From Marsupella aquatica (lineage: Eukaryota; Marchantiophyta), in the NCBI GenBank assembly GCA_973895155.1, contig OZ316899.1, positions 15,252,001-15,316,000 of the forward strand: a DNA stretch of 64,000 nucleotides, read 5' to 3'. The first letter of the stretch is position 1. Every line of letters starts with the position of its first letter. Both the position numbers and the translations under genes were made by a program. Shown here piece by piece: positions 34,400-46,971 of the stretch. A model generated the notes under the pieces. It had not been told where the DNA came from and searched no databases. It saw nothing but the letters and a program-made list of their open reading frames with translations.

Positions 34400-37300
34400 A
34401 TGGCAAATTTTGCATCACCAGAGTCTGTCTCTTCTCAAGCTTCACAGTCTGCAGCTTCTCAGTGTCGAGAGACAAGGTCTTCGACTACCAACAAGGCACT
34501 AGCTTTGGGTTTGAAGACACCTCGTCAAAGGAAACTTGTTGATCCAGTGGAGATTTTGCCACCACCGATGGAGTCTTCTAAGTCGGAACCGTTCTCCGTG
34601 GTGATCAACCGTCACCTCTACCACTTTGGGCCAAACAAATTTGGGTATCCCCTTGTTCCCCCTCGAATTCCACTGTGTAGGATGCGAAACATGCAGCTTG
34701 TCAGGTCGCTGCAGACTGATTCCAATGCAATCGAAACGCTCAAGAATGAGTTTCGAGCTCAGGGTTACATTGAGGACGCGCCCAGGTTTTACGTTCAGAT
34801 GACGAACAAGAATGGTGAGGTTCAGTTCATCAATGACACTATTCAAATGGGTTGGGATCCGATATGGGCGTTGCAGAACAAAGATTTTGAGAGAGAGTGC
34901 GATTCTCATCCAGACTTTGCTGTATTGAAGGACAAAATGTTTCACGTTTTTGATGGTAATCATCGTCTGTACTCGTGGAATCTGCTGGCCATCGAGAACC
35001 CACATGATATCAAATATCATCCTCGTGTTGTCACCAAGATTTTCAAAGGGGAGAAAGACACGTTTGTGCAGATTGAATCTATGCATGCCCTGAACCGGTG
35101 AGCATCGAATCTGTTCTGATTGATTCAATGCTGTCTGTCACTTCACATTTCAGGTTTTCTTATCTCTGATTTGTACTCGAAACATCTTTGATACTTTTGT
35201 TCATTGGCAGGCTCACTCAATGCCACATTGAGAATTCATGGGTCCTGGAAGCAGATCATGTCCAGAAGATACTGAACACGGACTTGTCGGTCTACAAGGA
35301 TTTGATTGATGCAGACAATTTCAAGTTGTTCCAACAAAAGATGCAAAATGTGAAGAAACCCTCTTGGTATTCAAAAAATATGACCCTGGATGCTTGTATT
35401 TACATTCTATCAACTACAAATATAGCTTCCCAGACTGCAGATTTGCAGAATAAGTTTTCTCTCAAGGAGGATCTTGGAGAACCTTTGTCAAAAGCTGCGA
35501 AGGACACTGCTCTACGAGAAATGATGAAGGAGCAACTATCTGATTGGAATGTTAAAGTTCCAAAAATTGCTCCTCTTCTCAATCCCGAATTCAGAAATGT
35601 GTGGAGATGCACAACTATTGTGAGAAAGAACGGAAGGAAGCACAAAGGACTAATGATAAAGGGAGAGGCAATGTCTCATGTGGTCTTGATCGAGCGAGGA
35701 TTTTTACCGGGGTAACATCTCTCAGCCCATTGCTTTGTTGCAATCTACTTGAAGCGCAGTGCAAGCCCGAGCTACGGAAGCAATATTTTCATCCTGGGCA
35801 ATTCTCAGATAGTGAGACTAAACTCTGGCTGCATAGGTGGGCTACGTGGGAACAAGTAGAGTCGATTGCTAGATCTCCTTTGTCCGAAGCTGTTTCAGAA
35901 ATGATTCTAAGTGTCCCTGAATCTCAAGTTCTTTCAGCCTCAGAGAAGAACAAGGCATCACTTGTTCTTGATATTAGTGATGAGTTTGAGGACTTTTTGC
36001 AGCAAGTTAAATCCAGGTTTTTCAAGAGCATTTGGGCCCCAAAAGTAGGGGAAAAGATAGATATTGTCGCATTTCGGAGAAGGGCAAAAAGATACGTATA
36101 CTGATTTTTTGTTGACCGGGAGGTGGCCAATCGAGCATTCTGGTGGTGTTACCCCGCGTGTTTCTCCCAGTGGGCCAAATACGTGACTAACGATTTAGGA
36201 AATCAAAAATGCGGCGACTACTCAATGTACCCTTGTGAGGACGTTGAGCCACTCCGGAAGATGAGTGAATGGGAGGTTTTACACTGTCCATGGTACTTAG
36301 ATTCAGAGAATTGGTCTCTAACATTTGATGGGTCAGAGAAGCTTGCTTTGCAGAAGATAAATCGTGGGTTAGTCCCAGAGTTTTATATTTCTGAATAAAA
36401 AATGCCCAACCTCGAAGTAGTGCAGGCCGGGTGTGAGGCGATGGAGCAGGCTTGCCTTGGTGTTGCACCAATTGTTGATAGAAGCCGTTCCAAAAATTTG
36501 AAGAAGGACGTTGTGAAGGAGGTGTCGAAAGAGACCTCTCAGGTTTCCGGCAGGAGAAGTAAGTGTGCTCATCGTCCTAACTCTCAATCGGCTTCTAATG
36601 TTTAGCCCTTTCTTTGCAAATTCTCATTTTCTGAGGTTTTTGGTTCTCTTTTGTTTTCCAGAAAAGAGAAGGTCGACTGGTTCAGAGAGTGTCCAGACCG
36701 TGCAGAATCGTGGGCGACAGGATCCCATTGAACCTGAATCTCTGGATTTTGAGATTGTGATGAAACCGATTGGTGATAAGCTTAAGAAGAAGAGAAAAGT
36801 TCAAGTGCTCTCAGATTCAGAAGATGAGGAAGGGTCGATCAGTGAGGGTGTGATGAGGATATGTGGACTTCAACTGGATGGGAATCGACATTTCTTTGCC
36901 AAGAGTAATTTACGTTTCACAACAGACTCAATTGCTTTGAAGAAAGTTTGACCTTCGTGGATGGGGGAGGGGGATCGCTGGCTGAGTGAGATTTTGAGTT
37001 CTTCAGAACATCCGAGTCCCCTAAGAATCAATGGCAAGCCTTACACCAGTACCAGTGCCCATCTTGGGTTCATTGCTCTTCCTACAGGACTAAGGCCTCG
37101 TGTTACTGATGTGAAGGTGCCAGAATGGAAAGTTTGGATGGAGAAACTTCCTTATTACTTCTTTGGAGTCATGAGACCCATGCTGTCCGATGATGGATAT
37201 GTGGCTGTTCTCCATAGTGGAGAATTTAACCACATGAAGCAGATTTTTGCTGCCATTGAGCAGAAGAATAAATTCAAACATCTTCGCCAGTACCACGTTT

Positions 37301-37971
37301 TGTTGAGTAGCCCAATGTGGATGCCAGACATCGATGTTGAGGTGAGATGTCAAGAGTTTTGGGTTTAAATTATATGTGTTTTTTGCCAGCGAGGTCGCTG
37401 GCCTTCACAGCCTCAATATTTGACATATTTTTTGCTTTTCCAAGTTTGCAATCTCAGTCTGGATGTGTTTTGTCGAACTGAATTCGATGGGAAGATCCCC
37501 AAGGACCCGAAGTACATCCCCATGGCAACATCCGAGGATGCATCTCATAAGAAGTTACTCAGTCTTTGTTACCCAAAAATCAATGTCAGGACTGAGTTAG
37601 CTTTTGCAGGGTCTTGTCGATTATCTGTTGGATTCATACAGGCGGTGATGGAGCTTTTGACAAAGCCAAGAGACATTGTGCTAGATTGGAATGTTGGAGA
37701 TGGAAGTTCATTCCGAGCGGGGGAACTCTCCGGGAGGTTTGTAGTAGGGGTTGAGGATAGGGAATTTCTCCATGATGCTGCGCAGGAGTCGTTGAAGTTG
37801 GTTCTGGATCGTCATAAGAAAATTGAAGACATCACTATCGGGATGGGTACTGAGTCATTGGAGGATGGGGATTCAGATGACAAGTTTATTCTTGCCGGAT
37901 CGAGTGGTGGAAGAACGAAAGTTCCTGCTCCGGATGAGAAAGATGACCACGATGAATTTGACCTGGAGTAA
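34400..37971 (+). pseudogene. ParB-like / beta-class DNA methyltransferase-like fusion, element A
   Basis: Exons about 34400-35097, 35211-36558, 36662-37341 and 37445-37971, with introns bounded GT...AG. Residues about 90-230 resemble the ParB/sulfiredoxin fold, ending in 'VFDGNHRLYSW' (DGNHR at 34952-34966). A middle region of some 350 residues is unrecognised. The C-terminal part follows beta-class methyltransferase order: a motif IV position (here 'FIALPTGL', 37079-37093, not Asp-Pro-Pro-Tyr), 'MRPMLSDDGYVAVLH', then motif X/I 'DIVLDWNVGDGSSF' (37684-37713) and 'GRFVVGVE'. Beta enzymes methylate adenine N6 or cytosine N4 from S-adenosylmethionine. Damage: frameshift near 35600, stops at 36102, 36396 and 36949. 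Its paralogue is at 58.8-62.5 kb. It is divergent from the transposase gene across a palindrome cluster. ParB call 0.7, methyltransferase call 0.75. Confidence 0.72.
37385..37402. repeat. A-type palindrome in intron 3 of the ParB-methyltransferase gene
   Basis: GCCAGCGAGGTCGCTGGC, perfect 8-bp arms around GG. Both arms differ from the consensus at one position in a compensating way (GCTAGC to GCCAGC and GCTGGC), so the symmetry is kept. The same intron in element B holds two B-type palindromes. Confidence 0.9.
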
Positions 37972-38071
37972 TGTACTTATCCTGTCTCATACCAAATCCA
38001 ACTGTGTTTAGAAAGTTAAGTTCAGTTTTTTCCACCTTGAATTAATCGGCTGCTGATTTTGCTTCTTACAG

Positions 38072-38426
38072 TGATTGGCGTGTAGATTGGTTCTCGGAGG
38101 AGAGATTTTGGCTCCGCAAGGAAATTGAGGGCGCTTTTCTCTTCTCGCCTGAGAAATTGTTCACTCTACCTTGTTATGCGGAGAAGTCTGCAATTGAAGC
38201 AGATGAGACTTTTGTTATGACTTGGGAAGGAAAAGGTCGGAGGTCAGATCGTGGCGCTCGGAGGAATTTGTACAGCCTTCCTTTCATGGATGTTGAGGCG
38301 GGTCATGTGAAGAGATATGTGGACGAGTCCGCTGAGTCAACTGATAGGGAGTTTGGCAGTGAGGAAATCAGTAGTAGTAGTAGTAGGAATGATTTGGAAT
38401 CAGATGAAAGTCATTCCACAAATTAG
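38072..38426 (+). CDS. Conserved segment downstream of the methyltransferase stop, element A
   Basis: A frame preceded by a good acceptor (TTCTTACAG, AG at 38070-38071). It begins 'DWRVDWFSEERFWLRKEIE', continues with a basic patch 'GRRSDRGARRNLYSL' and ends acidic and Ser-rich. A related segment follows the methyltransferase stop in element B (about 58751-58462, 'PRRSHLFSPLM'). It is either a last exon reached by alternative splicing or a small separate gene. No known domain. Confidence 0.4.
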
Positions 38427-38627
38427 TGTGAAGTTTGATTCTGCTTGTGTGTCCCCTGAATGGGAAGCAGCATAATAAGCTTGATCTCTTTAGCCATTCT
38501 GGAGAACTTACTCTCAGATTCAATAAAGTAATCGAGGCAGCCAATTTTGATGAGTGGGAAATGTCTGTAACTTGAGTATAATCTTTATTGGTTATCTTGT
38601 TTTGATCAGTTTTGTGTATGATGGAAG

Positions 38628-38782
38628 GCTAGCGCCCTCGCTTACAACCCATGTGCATTATGAAAGTTTTGACAAATGCTTAGTTTGGTTGTGTGAAATC
38701 CTTTCTAGGCCAGTTTGTAGGCACTAAATATGCCATTCAAAAAATGACATATCCCTCGCTAACAAAAGCTCATGTCGCTAGC
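38628..38782. repeat. Decayed A-type palindromes 3' of the ParB-methyltransferase gene
   Basis: GCTAGCGCCCTCGCTTAC at 38628-38645 and a broken copy around 38755-38782 (CCTCGCTAAC, then CATGTCGCTAGC). A half copy GCTAGCGAGGC lies at 39794-39804. They mark the right-hand reach of element A. Confidence 0.6.
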
Positions 38783-39501
38783 AATTTCTCCTGTTTCCTT
38801 GCATGGTACAAACCCCCCTCCAACTTCCATTTCATGTTTGTGCCAGGATTCTGAGGAGGTCCCAAGATTGTTCTGAAACATTGAACAAAATAACAGGGAT
38901 CAGAAACAAATCAAAACATGACATTGTAAAAGAATATTCAGAAACTAGTGAAATTCAAAGTGGTTCTTACCTTCCAGAGTGGTAGTAGACTGAAGGAAGA
39001 GTGGGGGCGGAAGATTGGGAAGGAGTAACCTGGTCTGAAAAACTTAAAGCACCACAAGGGGAGGATGAGTTTTCTATCATTCGTTCGGGCAGAACTTGGT
39101 GTTTGTCAAGATAATAAGGAGAGGGGTCTGGGACCTGATGTATAGGAAGAGTGGGCCATTCCTTCGCGAGGGCAGAGCCTAGATAATGATGACTTGGATG
39201 CCAACGTCCCTAAACAACTTACGCGTGAAAAGACTTAATCATGGATCGTGATCACGCGGACGTTGTGGCTAACTTGTGTGAATGAAGTTACAGTTTATTG
39301 ATGTGTAATCACCTGCCTCGAGGTGGAATAGTTGGGATTGCATACCTGGAACCACATTTAACTCACAGGAGGGAAGAGTGTGATTGGACTAGCAATTTCA
39401 CTGGCCTGTAGGACATCTCCGTTTCAACATGAAAGTTTTGTAGGTGTGTGAGATGATGGGTGTTTAAGTGAGGCTTTCAAGATGTGAGATTCCTTTAGTC
39501 C

Positions 39502-39616
39502 GTAATGCTTGCCTCATGTAAGAATATTTGGGATTAGATGCCTTTAACCATGTTTTGCATAATGCTTGCCTCATGTAAGAATATTTGGGATTAGATGCCT
39601 TTAACCATGTTTTGCT
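39502..39616. repeat. 58-bp tandem duplication
   Basis: The unit starting TAATGCTTGCCTCATG at 39502 is repeated at once at 39560, nearly identical over 57 bases, ending at about 39616. It is in intergenic sequence. The rest of 38783-40561 shows no gene. Confidence 0.85.
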
Positions 39617-40561
39617 CATGGGAGGGAGGACAACCATTGCACTGGCATAAGGTGGAGTGTTGTACTTGTTGGTACACATTTCTTGGCTCCGTCCTTTTGT
39701 GAGACCAGAACCAATGAAAATGGAAGAATGGTTAAGGCAGGCTTTTAAGAAGTTACAAGGACAGTCTTACTAGTGTCTGAGGTGGGTGTCTAGGCTAGCG
39801 AGGCATAAGCAAGGTGGTAAATAGGGTCACTTTAAGAGGGAAATTTTGCTCTTGGGATGAATTTTTTACAAAAAATTTACGATTTGCTCGTTACAATTAC
39901 CCAAAGAGGTCTACATTGCTACTTCTTCCATAGAGCTAGTGGGATCTTCTTTTCAGTGGATCAAGTAAACAAGACTATTTTCCTGTGGGAAAGTAATTGA
40001 CAAGGCTCGTCAGGTCTGTCTTCGCTGATGCCTGCCTACACTGTCAATTTGATTCCGGCGACTAAATCCGTAGTGCGTGCACCAATACCCAATTGTGAGT
40101 TTGTGGTTAGAGTAGTTCAGAAAGGAAGAACTACAGGAGATGGTGACAATAGCTCCTTTTAAAACGGAAAAGGCACTGTAACGTCGTATGGCAGGGTTGA
40201 GTTCACTTGTGTCAACTGTGGCGGTTGTCGAGGAATTGCCGAGTTTCAAAGTGGTCCTTCGAGGTTTGGAAAGTACTGGCGCCAAGGTCTTTGTTGCCTT
40301 TAATAAGTGATGGACGGTAAGGCGTGTTTGGTGTACATGGAGATAGGCAGTAGATACGCGTGCGATCCCACCTCCGTTAGAAGGCTGCTGCGAAAAGAGG
40401 AGGTTTGGGAGTAAATGTTATGCGTCCTGGGAAAGGGAGGGGCGGCCGGTCTTGATCCATGAAAACCTTGCTATTCAAGGAACAGTAAGCGACTCTCTGT
40501 TGCGAGAAGTCATCGCCAGAGAGTTGAGTGCTGGGGCAATTCAAGAAAGAGAGCGAAGGAG

Positions 40562-42877
40562 ATGCCTCGGTCAATTTCGAGATCTCCCCAGCGCAAGAGG
40601 AGGCGGCGATCCGTTGAACGTTCTCCATCGCCAGTGAGCCATCGTCACGTCAGTAGGCGAAGCAGACGTGAGCATAGAAGTCGCTCTCCGCCCCACGCAC
40701 AGACGCACGGAAGGTTTGTGACAGTGAGAAACAAAGGCTTGCCTTGTCCTTGTCGTTCTTCATTATCCTCCTTTTGAGCTACTGTTGTATGTGAGATTGC
40801 GCTGGAAGCCGTAGCTTGTGAGTGGAGTCATGTTGGTGAAAGCGTCGTGTCTCGAGAAAACGGAAAATATGAGAATGAGATGGGAGCACGCAGGCTCGTG
40901 ATGGAAGGAGGGGGCTGCTGCTGTTTGGGAGAATAGGAATTGGCCGATGAAGATCTCCTCTGGAACCTTGTACTCGCTTCTTCTGCTGAACCCTGATGGC
41001 CGTCCTTTGCCCTCCGGTAATGGCACCGTAGATGCGCCCTATTCCTCTCAGCTCCTAACGCCTTTCACTTTGTTCTTACGTTAGTTTATAAGCTACGGTT
41101 CTGGTTAATCATTTCCGGGTTGGCGCGAGGGTGGGGGAAAGTGTATGATTTGTACTGAGGCCGGTCTCTATGTTCGTCGTGTACAAGTCGGTTTTATCAC
41201 AGAGAAGCCATTTTCGTTGTGGGTTCAGCAGATGGATTTGACCAAGTGTGTAGCGAACAGTCCGTCAACGGTCGAACGAGGGAATTTTCAGGGCAGTCAT
41301 TAATATTGACAGGAGTAATGATGAGGACTCTTTTGAAATGTTGGTTTAATAAAAGTTCAACAACAGCGTGTTTGTGGAGATCAGTAAGCAAGGCTTTTGT
41401 GGTGGTTTAAGGGGATAATCTGGTAGTACGAGAATCTTGTAAGATACCCTTGTCTTCATGATTCATCTTTTCAGCCGTCTATAAACAATCACGCTGATGT
41501 TCATTCTGGTCTCATTACAGGCGAAAAAGCTGGTCCTTGTCTCCAAGACGTGGAAAGAGGCGGGCGAGCCGCTCCCCCCTTGTTCACAAGTCTCGGAGTC
41601 CGAGTCTTTTGTCATCCGACGAGCGAAAATGGGCTGCTAGTAGAGCATGTGAACAGGAGGAGAAGAAAAGGTATTCGTGTTGTTTTAACGATTTTATATA
41701 TTAAAACAAGTGATAATGAGTACGGAAGAAATTGAATGCGATAGTCTGCTTGGCTGCCCCCATTGTGAAACCCCTCCTTTCCTGGATACAAGCTGGAACT
41801 CGTACCTGCCCAAATAGAAAACAAGAGCAAGATAGCGAAAACAGATAATTTGTCCGAATTGAATATCTTGACTGCCATCTGAAGTCCATAACCTGATTTG
41901 GGGCCTTGTAGTGCCTTAGGGTCATCAATATTTATATCTTATGTTTATCTACTGCAGTCACTTTACTTACTGTGATTTATCCGCTTCCAGCTGTTGGTAA
42001 ATTATTTTTTGTGAATTTCTAGGTCTGGGCGGACACTGGCACCCTCCGTATCTTGTGGTAATCTTTCGTGTTCGGCTGGTGATTGCCTCCTTGTCGGAAT
42101 ATATTTAACATTTGTAAATCACGCTTATTCTGATGATAGTAGAGTATTAATATAATTGTTTTAGGGTATCCTATGTCTCCTCTGGGTTGAACTGTACTAA
42201 TGTATGTTGCATCACTCATTATATACCATTTCCAGGCGTCGGCATGAAGCAGAGCTGAAACTTATTGAGGAAGAGACCTCTAAAAGAGTTGAGGAAGCAA
42301 TCCGGAGAAAAGTGCAAGACGCTTTAGAGTCTGATTACTTCCAGCGGGAACTGAAGTCGCAGATAGACGAAGGTCGCAAAAGGATACTTGAGGATATTAC
42401 TCTCCAGCTAGAACGAGAGAAAGAAGAATTGCTATCAGAAGCCAGGAGAAAAGAGGTCCTTTTCAGAGTTGTTGTCAGATTGGGACCGGTTGCGTCATGC
42501 TTGTGCGAGGCAATTCTGCGTGCCGATGTTCCCAGTGTTATTGTGTTTTTCCTCTTCTGTTATTACTCAATTGACGGACCAGGTCATGTTCCTTTCTGTC
42601 TACATTGCAGGAGCGAATCCAACAGGAAAAAGAAGAGCTTGAGAAGATGCTGGAAGATAATAGGAGAAAGATAGAAGAATCACAGAGAAGAGCAGCTGAG
42701 GAACAAGCTAGAAAAGAAGAAGAGCGGTATAGGGAACTAGAAGCTCTCCAGCAACAGAAAGAGGAGCATTTGCGCCGAAAGAAGTTGCAAGAAGAACAGA
42801 ACAGAACTGAACAAATGAAGATCCTAGGAAAGAAAAATACAAGACCCAAATTGTCATTCGCTCTTGGTTCCAAATGA
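40562..42877 (+). CDS. ARGLU1: Arginine and glutamate-rich protein 1 homologue
   Basis: Four exons: 40562-40713, 41521-41670, 42236-42455 and 42611-42877, all with GT...AG introns and a continuous frame. The N-terminal third is an Arg/Ser-rich tail ('RSISRSPQRKRRRRS', 'SPRRGKRRASRSP'). The rest is one long charged helix starting 'RRHEAELKLIEEETSKRVEE', then 'ALESDYFQRELKSQIDEG' and many Glu/Arg heptads. It ends 'TRPKLSFALGSK', matching the conserved 'RPKLSF' end of animal and plant ARGLU1. ARGLU1 is a nuclear pre-mRNA splicing and transcription co-factor. The start is the first ATG, with RS dipeptides directly following. It looks intact and is the only convincing host gene here. Stop is TGA, so the standard code applies. 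Confidence 0.92.
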
Positions 42878-45280
42878 TGGGTAACAGTGGAGATCCTGAG
42901 TAGGTTTTTCCGTCGGTTTTTAAATTTTTCAGTTTGGGCGAAAGGTTGTTATAATCCCTGGTGAATATCTCCATGATCACGGTGTCTCCTTTAGCCGATC
43001 TTGGATTACAGTCGGCCTTGCCCTATTCACGCTACTGAGTAATGAGCGGTAAAGGGGACTAGTTCAGCCTAAAATCCAAGATTGGCTGTATGTGCCACTG
43101 ACAGATGTATGGTCAGAGGAAAGCTGAACTTTGTTACCGTTCTGTTTCGAGATTCGACAAGTTTAGGGCAAAAGTTAGGGAGACCGATGTGGCTCAATTT
43201 TGGCCATCTTAGACAAAAACACTTGCCTTCATATATTGTAAGTTAGGATGGGTATAAATTGGTCATGGGCAGGACTGGTTCCAAGGAAGAGAAGAATGAG
43301 GGGTTGGGAGGGTGATATCATTAGATCTTAATTTGATATTGAAGCATTAACTCTGGAAATGGATTTAGAAACTGGGGGTTGGGTTGGGTAGGGTGAAGTG
43401 ACTTTATCAGAGTTTGATACTAAAGTCGTTTTAGAGTATGGATACACATGTGAAGTATGATAACGTAGTCAATGATGTACCACTTAGATGTGTCTAAAGG
43501 ACGATGATTACTTTCTCTTCTCCAATGTGCTTCGACTGATCACCAGGACGATAAGTGAATGAAGTATGCAAGTCTTGTGTCCCTTGTAAAAGTGTCATGG
43601 ACATTATATATGACTAGAGGCAATTGATGATTACTTTCTTGTCTCGACGAAAGGACTTGAATAATATGAAAATAAGTGAATAGGATGGAAGTACCGGTGA
43701 CACTAAAAATAAATGTTATTGCTAGGGTCACTAAGAAGATCAATTTCAAATAGTCTGCCAGACAAGGGGAGCAATACAGATGATTTAGGATGACCTGATG
43801 GGCACGAGAGAAGGTAGTCTCCAATCCACAAGCTAGAATTAAATTATGTTATGGTATAGAAGGAAACATGACCTGCAGGGAAGAAACAACATTCACGTCC
43901 ATCCACAAGCTGGAAGGTGATGTTGAGGTGCAATTTAATCATGTTCAAAGGACTGGAAGGGAAGAAGATTCATCTCTATTCCTCCCCTTGCTTGGAGAAC
44001 TGTAATGGTTTAGGACAAATTTATATGAAAGGGAGAAAGATCCATCTTCATGCCAAGCTCCGAATTGCCAGAATAAATTCATGATGGGTTTGCATCGAAG
44101 GAATGACTGAAAGAAAAGAAAACTTCGGTCTCTGTCCCAAAGGTTCAACTTACCACAAACTAGAGTAAATTGGGTTTGGGGAGAAATGTCTTATCGCCAC
44201 AAGAGAATAAGATCCCCCAAAACGGGAAAGTGCCGTGATGGTTTGGTTTTGGGAAGGAATGACCGGGAAGGGGAGAATAAGATCCGCCTCGATCTCAAAG
44301 CTGGAACGCGAAATAATGGCTTTTGGTGCAAGGAAGAAAAGGGGGAAGGTGGATCGGTACTGTCAAGCAAGGGAGGAGGGAGGGGTTGCGAACAGGTGGG
44401 AGAAGCCGGGACCAATTGGATCGTGACCACAGAGGGAGCAGCTTTAAATAATTTATATTTCAGTTATGATGCCACCTCAAATGCCAGCTCAATGAGATGA
44501 CACTGCTTGCAATTTCTGCTGCAGTTCGAGTCATGCTTCGCCTGTGGTGGGCTGGGCTTCTGGGAGACAGAGGACAATGGCAAGGTCAGCAAGTTGGATG
44601 GATGGAACCGATGAACTGACAAAGTATGCACAGATGAACCTCTCAACAAGCACGACCGCTCGTTGTTGTTGTTCCAGTTTCCATAGTTTACTCCGTACTC
44701 TCCGGTCATGAAGGGCAAAAAGTCACCCCAGAGGCTACGACAGTCAAGTTCAGCAACCATGTACAGTAGGTGTGTGACCGCCACCATGGATTCCGGAATT
44801 GGTCATTCCTGAATTGTGAGGTCTAACAATAGCAAGTATAGTCACTAAGAGAATTTACTTCCAAAGGTTCTGCCATACAAGAGGTGCACTATGAGCATTT
44901 GAGACATGCATGAGACTCTTTGGTTTCATTGCAACCTGTTCTGGACAATTGTTGGATTATGTTTCTGGTAATGACATCACATCATGAGAGGATGTGTGAT
45001 TAGGATTGCACATTTCATCTTAAACTTGTGTCATGCAAACTAAAAACATCAGCTAAATTGAATCTACCATCAATCTTGTCTAGTGTTAAATGTTTTACCA
45101 GACACAACTTACCTGTAGAGAGGTATCTGATATCAATGGACTTCATCCTATTGTCATGACATAGTTCACAACAAAATATGCTTCAAAGCTCCCTAACAAC
45201 TTGCATGAATCCAACAGATAATTGAAAAAAACTCTGCAAAAGCTATTCTGTTATGAAATCCCTTTTGGGGTAACAAAGAC
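42878..45280. other. Intergenic stretch 3' of ARGLU1
   Basis: The ARGLU1 3' region followed by about 2 kb without a supportable gene. Phrases around CAAGCTGGAA and GAAGGGGAGAA recur loosely between 43860 and 44330. Small frames such as 44186-44500 show no domain. Confidence 0.4.
42993..43087. repeat. Imperfect hairpin 3' of ARGLU1
   Basis: 42993-43007 (AGCCGATCTTGGATT) pairs with 43073-43087 with one G-T wobble. The loop is 65 bases. It could be a 3'-end hairpin or a small MITE remnant. Confidence 0.5.
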
Positions 45281-45816
45281 TCAGCATTGTCTTATGCAAT
45301 GCATCTTCAGATGTGGCCAGAGGGACACAGGGAAGACTATGACCAAGTATCTAAAGTGATTGCAGCTTGCCAAGATTCAAAGAAATTTCAGTGTATCTCG
45401 ACCCACAATATAGTCATGGGCACCCCAATGTACAGACCCCATTCTGATATTCACGTAAGAATACAAGCCCCTAGTGTATAGTAGCACCCTTTGCTACTCT
45501 ACTGATCCTACTGTTGTTAGGTTAAGGGTCCCAGGCAGTTCAGTTGTTGGCTGTTCGTTGCACTAGCACTAGACTCTGTTATATACATCCTGTTGTGGAG
45601 ACGGGTTTAATCATTTTTCAATACATCTCTTGGGTGATACTGACCGGATTGAAAATTCTTTCTGCAGATTGTATAGTTTTCTGTCAAGTCGAATGCATGG
45701 CAACTATACCTTCTGCAAAAACTAAAGGAAGGGTCTCACTGTTGGGTGCCAAAACCATCTCCTTGCCCTTGAGTATCACGATGGGGAGGCTTGTAAAAGC
45801 CAGTTTATCCCCTTAA
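45281..45816 (+). pseudogene. Fragment of a ParB-methyltransferase gene (exon 3 end, intron, start of exon 4)
   Basis: The frame 45287-45481 contains 'REDYDQVSKVIAACQDSKK' and 'CISTHNIVMGTPMYRPHSD', nearly the same as element B ('RRDYDQVSEVIAACQDSKC', 'CISTHNVVMTTPMYRPRSD'). It is followed at the same codon by a GTAAG donor. About 210 bases on, after CTGCAG, 'IVFCQVECMATIP' matches the start of the next exon ('DVFCRTEFDGKIP' in A). Homology then fades. It is closer to B than to A. A TAGCGCTA core at 45955-45962 may be a decayed B-type palindrome. Confidence 0.75.
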
Positions 45817-46971
45817 CACCAGACTATCATAGTAAGACTCTGTCACACGTCACCCAAGCACAATCCCAAGGAACCAAGGTTGGGAATCAGATCCCGTGCT
45901 CATGATAGTTCTGGTGAGAAGAAGTCTTCATATTGGGCCTGTATACACTGGGCCTAGCGCTACGGTGCGTCTATATCTATATGTATGCTTACCGCCGTAA
46001 GCATGTCTCTATTCTACCATCAGAATGTACCCATAACAAGTGAATCCTTATTGGTTCCCGGCTTAGGGACTTCTAAGCCATTGCCCCATTACTCTGGCAT
46101 TCCACTCCCAGCAATTGGAGCTATGATAGTCCTCACCCAAACCGCTTCAATCACCCGGTACACCTCTCAGTGGTGTTGTTGGTCCCATCATACACTCAGA
46201 TTCCCTCTCCCACACACACACACACACATCTATGAGAGAAATGAAGCCTCAAAGGAAAACTCAATTAGATTCCAAGATGTGCATAATTATTCATTGAAAA
46301 TACTTGATCTCAACAATAGGCCCTGTCTACTCCAGATTGCGATGTGCTTTCCCTGCAAACACCCTGCTTGCCTTGCATGCTCAATTGTGAACTCAACCTC
46401 CTCTGTTGCTCTTCATTCTTGGTGGCACATACAGGTCTCAATCCTCCATTATCAGTAATTTCACTAATTCTGGAAATTCTTTTTCCAAAGTGCCTTAATA
46501 AAATTTCCAAAATAAATAAATAAATAATCCAAAAACCTTAAATGAAGTTTCCAAAACTTGGAACTGGAAATTCCAGAACACTCATTCAAGTTTCGTAAAC
46601 ACCAGTTGAAATTTCCAAATCCATGTAAAATACATTTTTGGTGTAAGAATTTGGTGGAAAATAGTCACATGAATAATGTCCCATTTTCATTGTCAACCAC
46701 TAACGGGCATAGCATACAGAAGTCCATAACATTTGTGTACTTGTCCCATCAATGTTACAAGTCTCCATCTTACTAAACAATGATCAGTAAATGTCCCTCT
46801 TACATATTTGAGCAAGTTAGTGTACTTCCTGACTTAGCAACCTTTCTATCTCGGTTGCAAGCGTCTTTAGGATACAAGTTTTTAAACTTAGAAGTAAGGT
46901 CCCTAAACAAATTGCCGCTTATTTTGCAAATATGGGCGGGAATAACCATCTCCAGGTAGAGATTTTGCAAT
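45817..46971. other. Spacer with a short CA microsatellite
   Basis: No supportable gene. A run of CA dinucleotides lies at 46211-46228 and a short AAAT repeat near 46510-46530. Confidence 0.5.

Larger units (their letters stand above)
27771..38782. mobile_element. Element A: MULE-like transposon with ParB-methyltransferase cargo
   Basis: Bounds are set by the outermost A-type palindromes, since I could not find terminal inverted repeats or a target duplication. It contains the divergent transposase and ParB-methyltransferase genes. That the two genes form one mobile unit is inferred from shared palindromes and from a similar pairing in element B. Confidence 0.5.

Noticed and set aside
44186-44500. 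104-residue plus-strand frame
   Set aside because: Basic and glycine-rich from purine-rich repetitive DNA, no domain, overlapping frames equally long on both strands.
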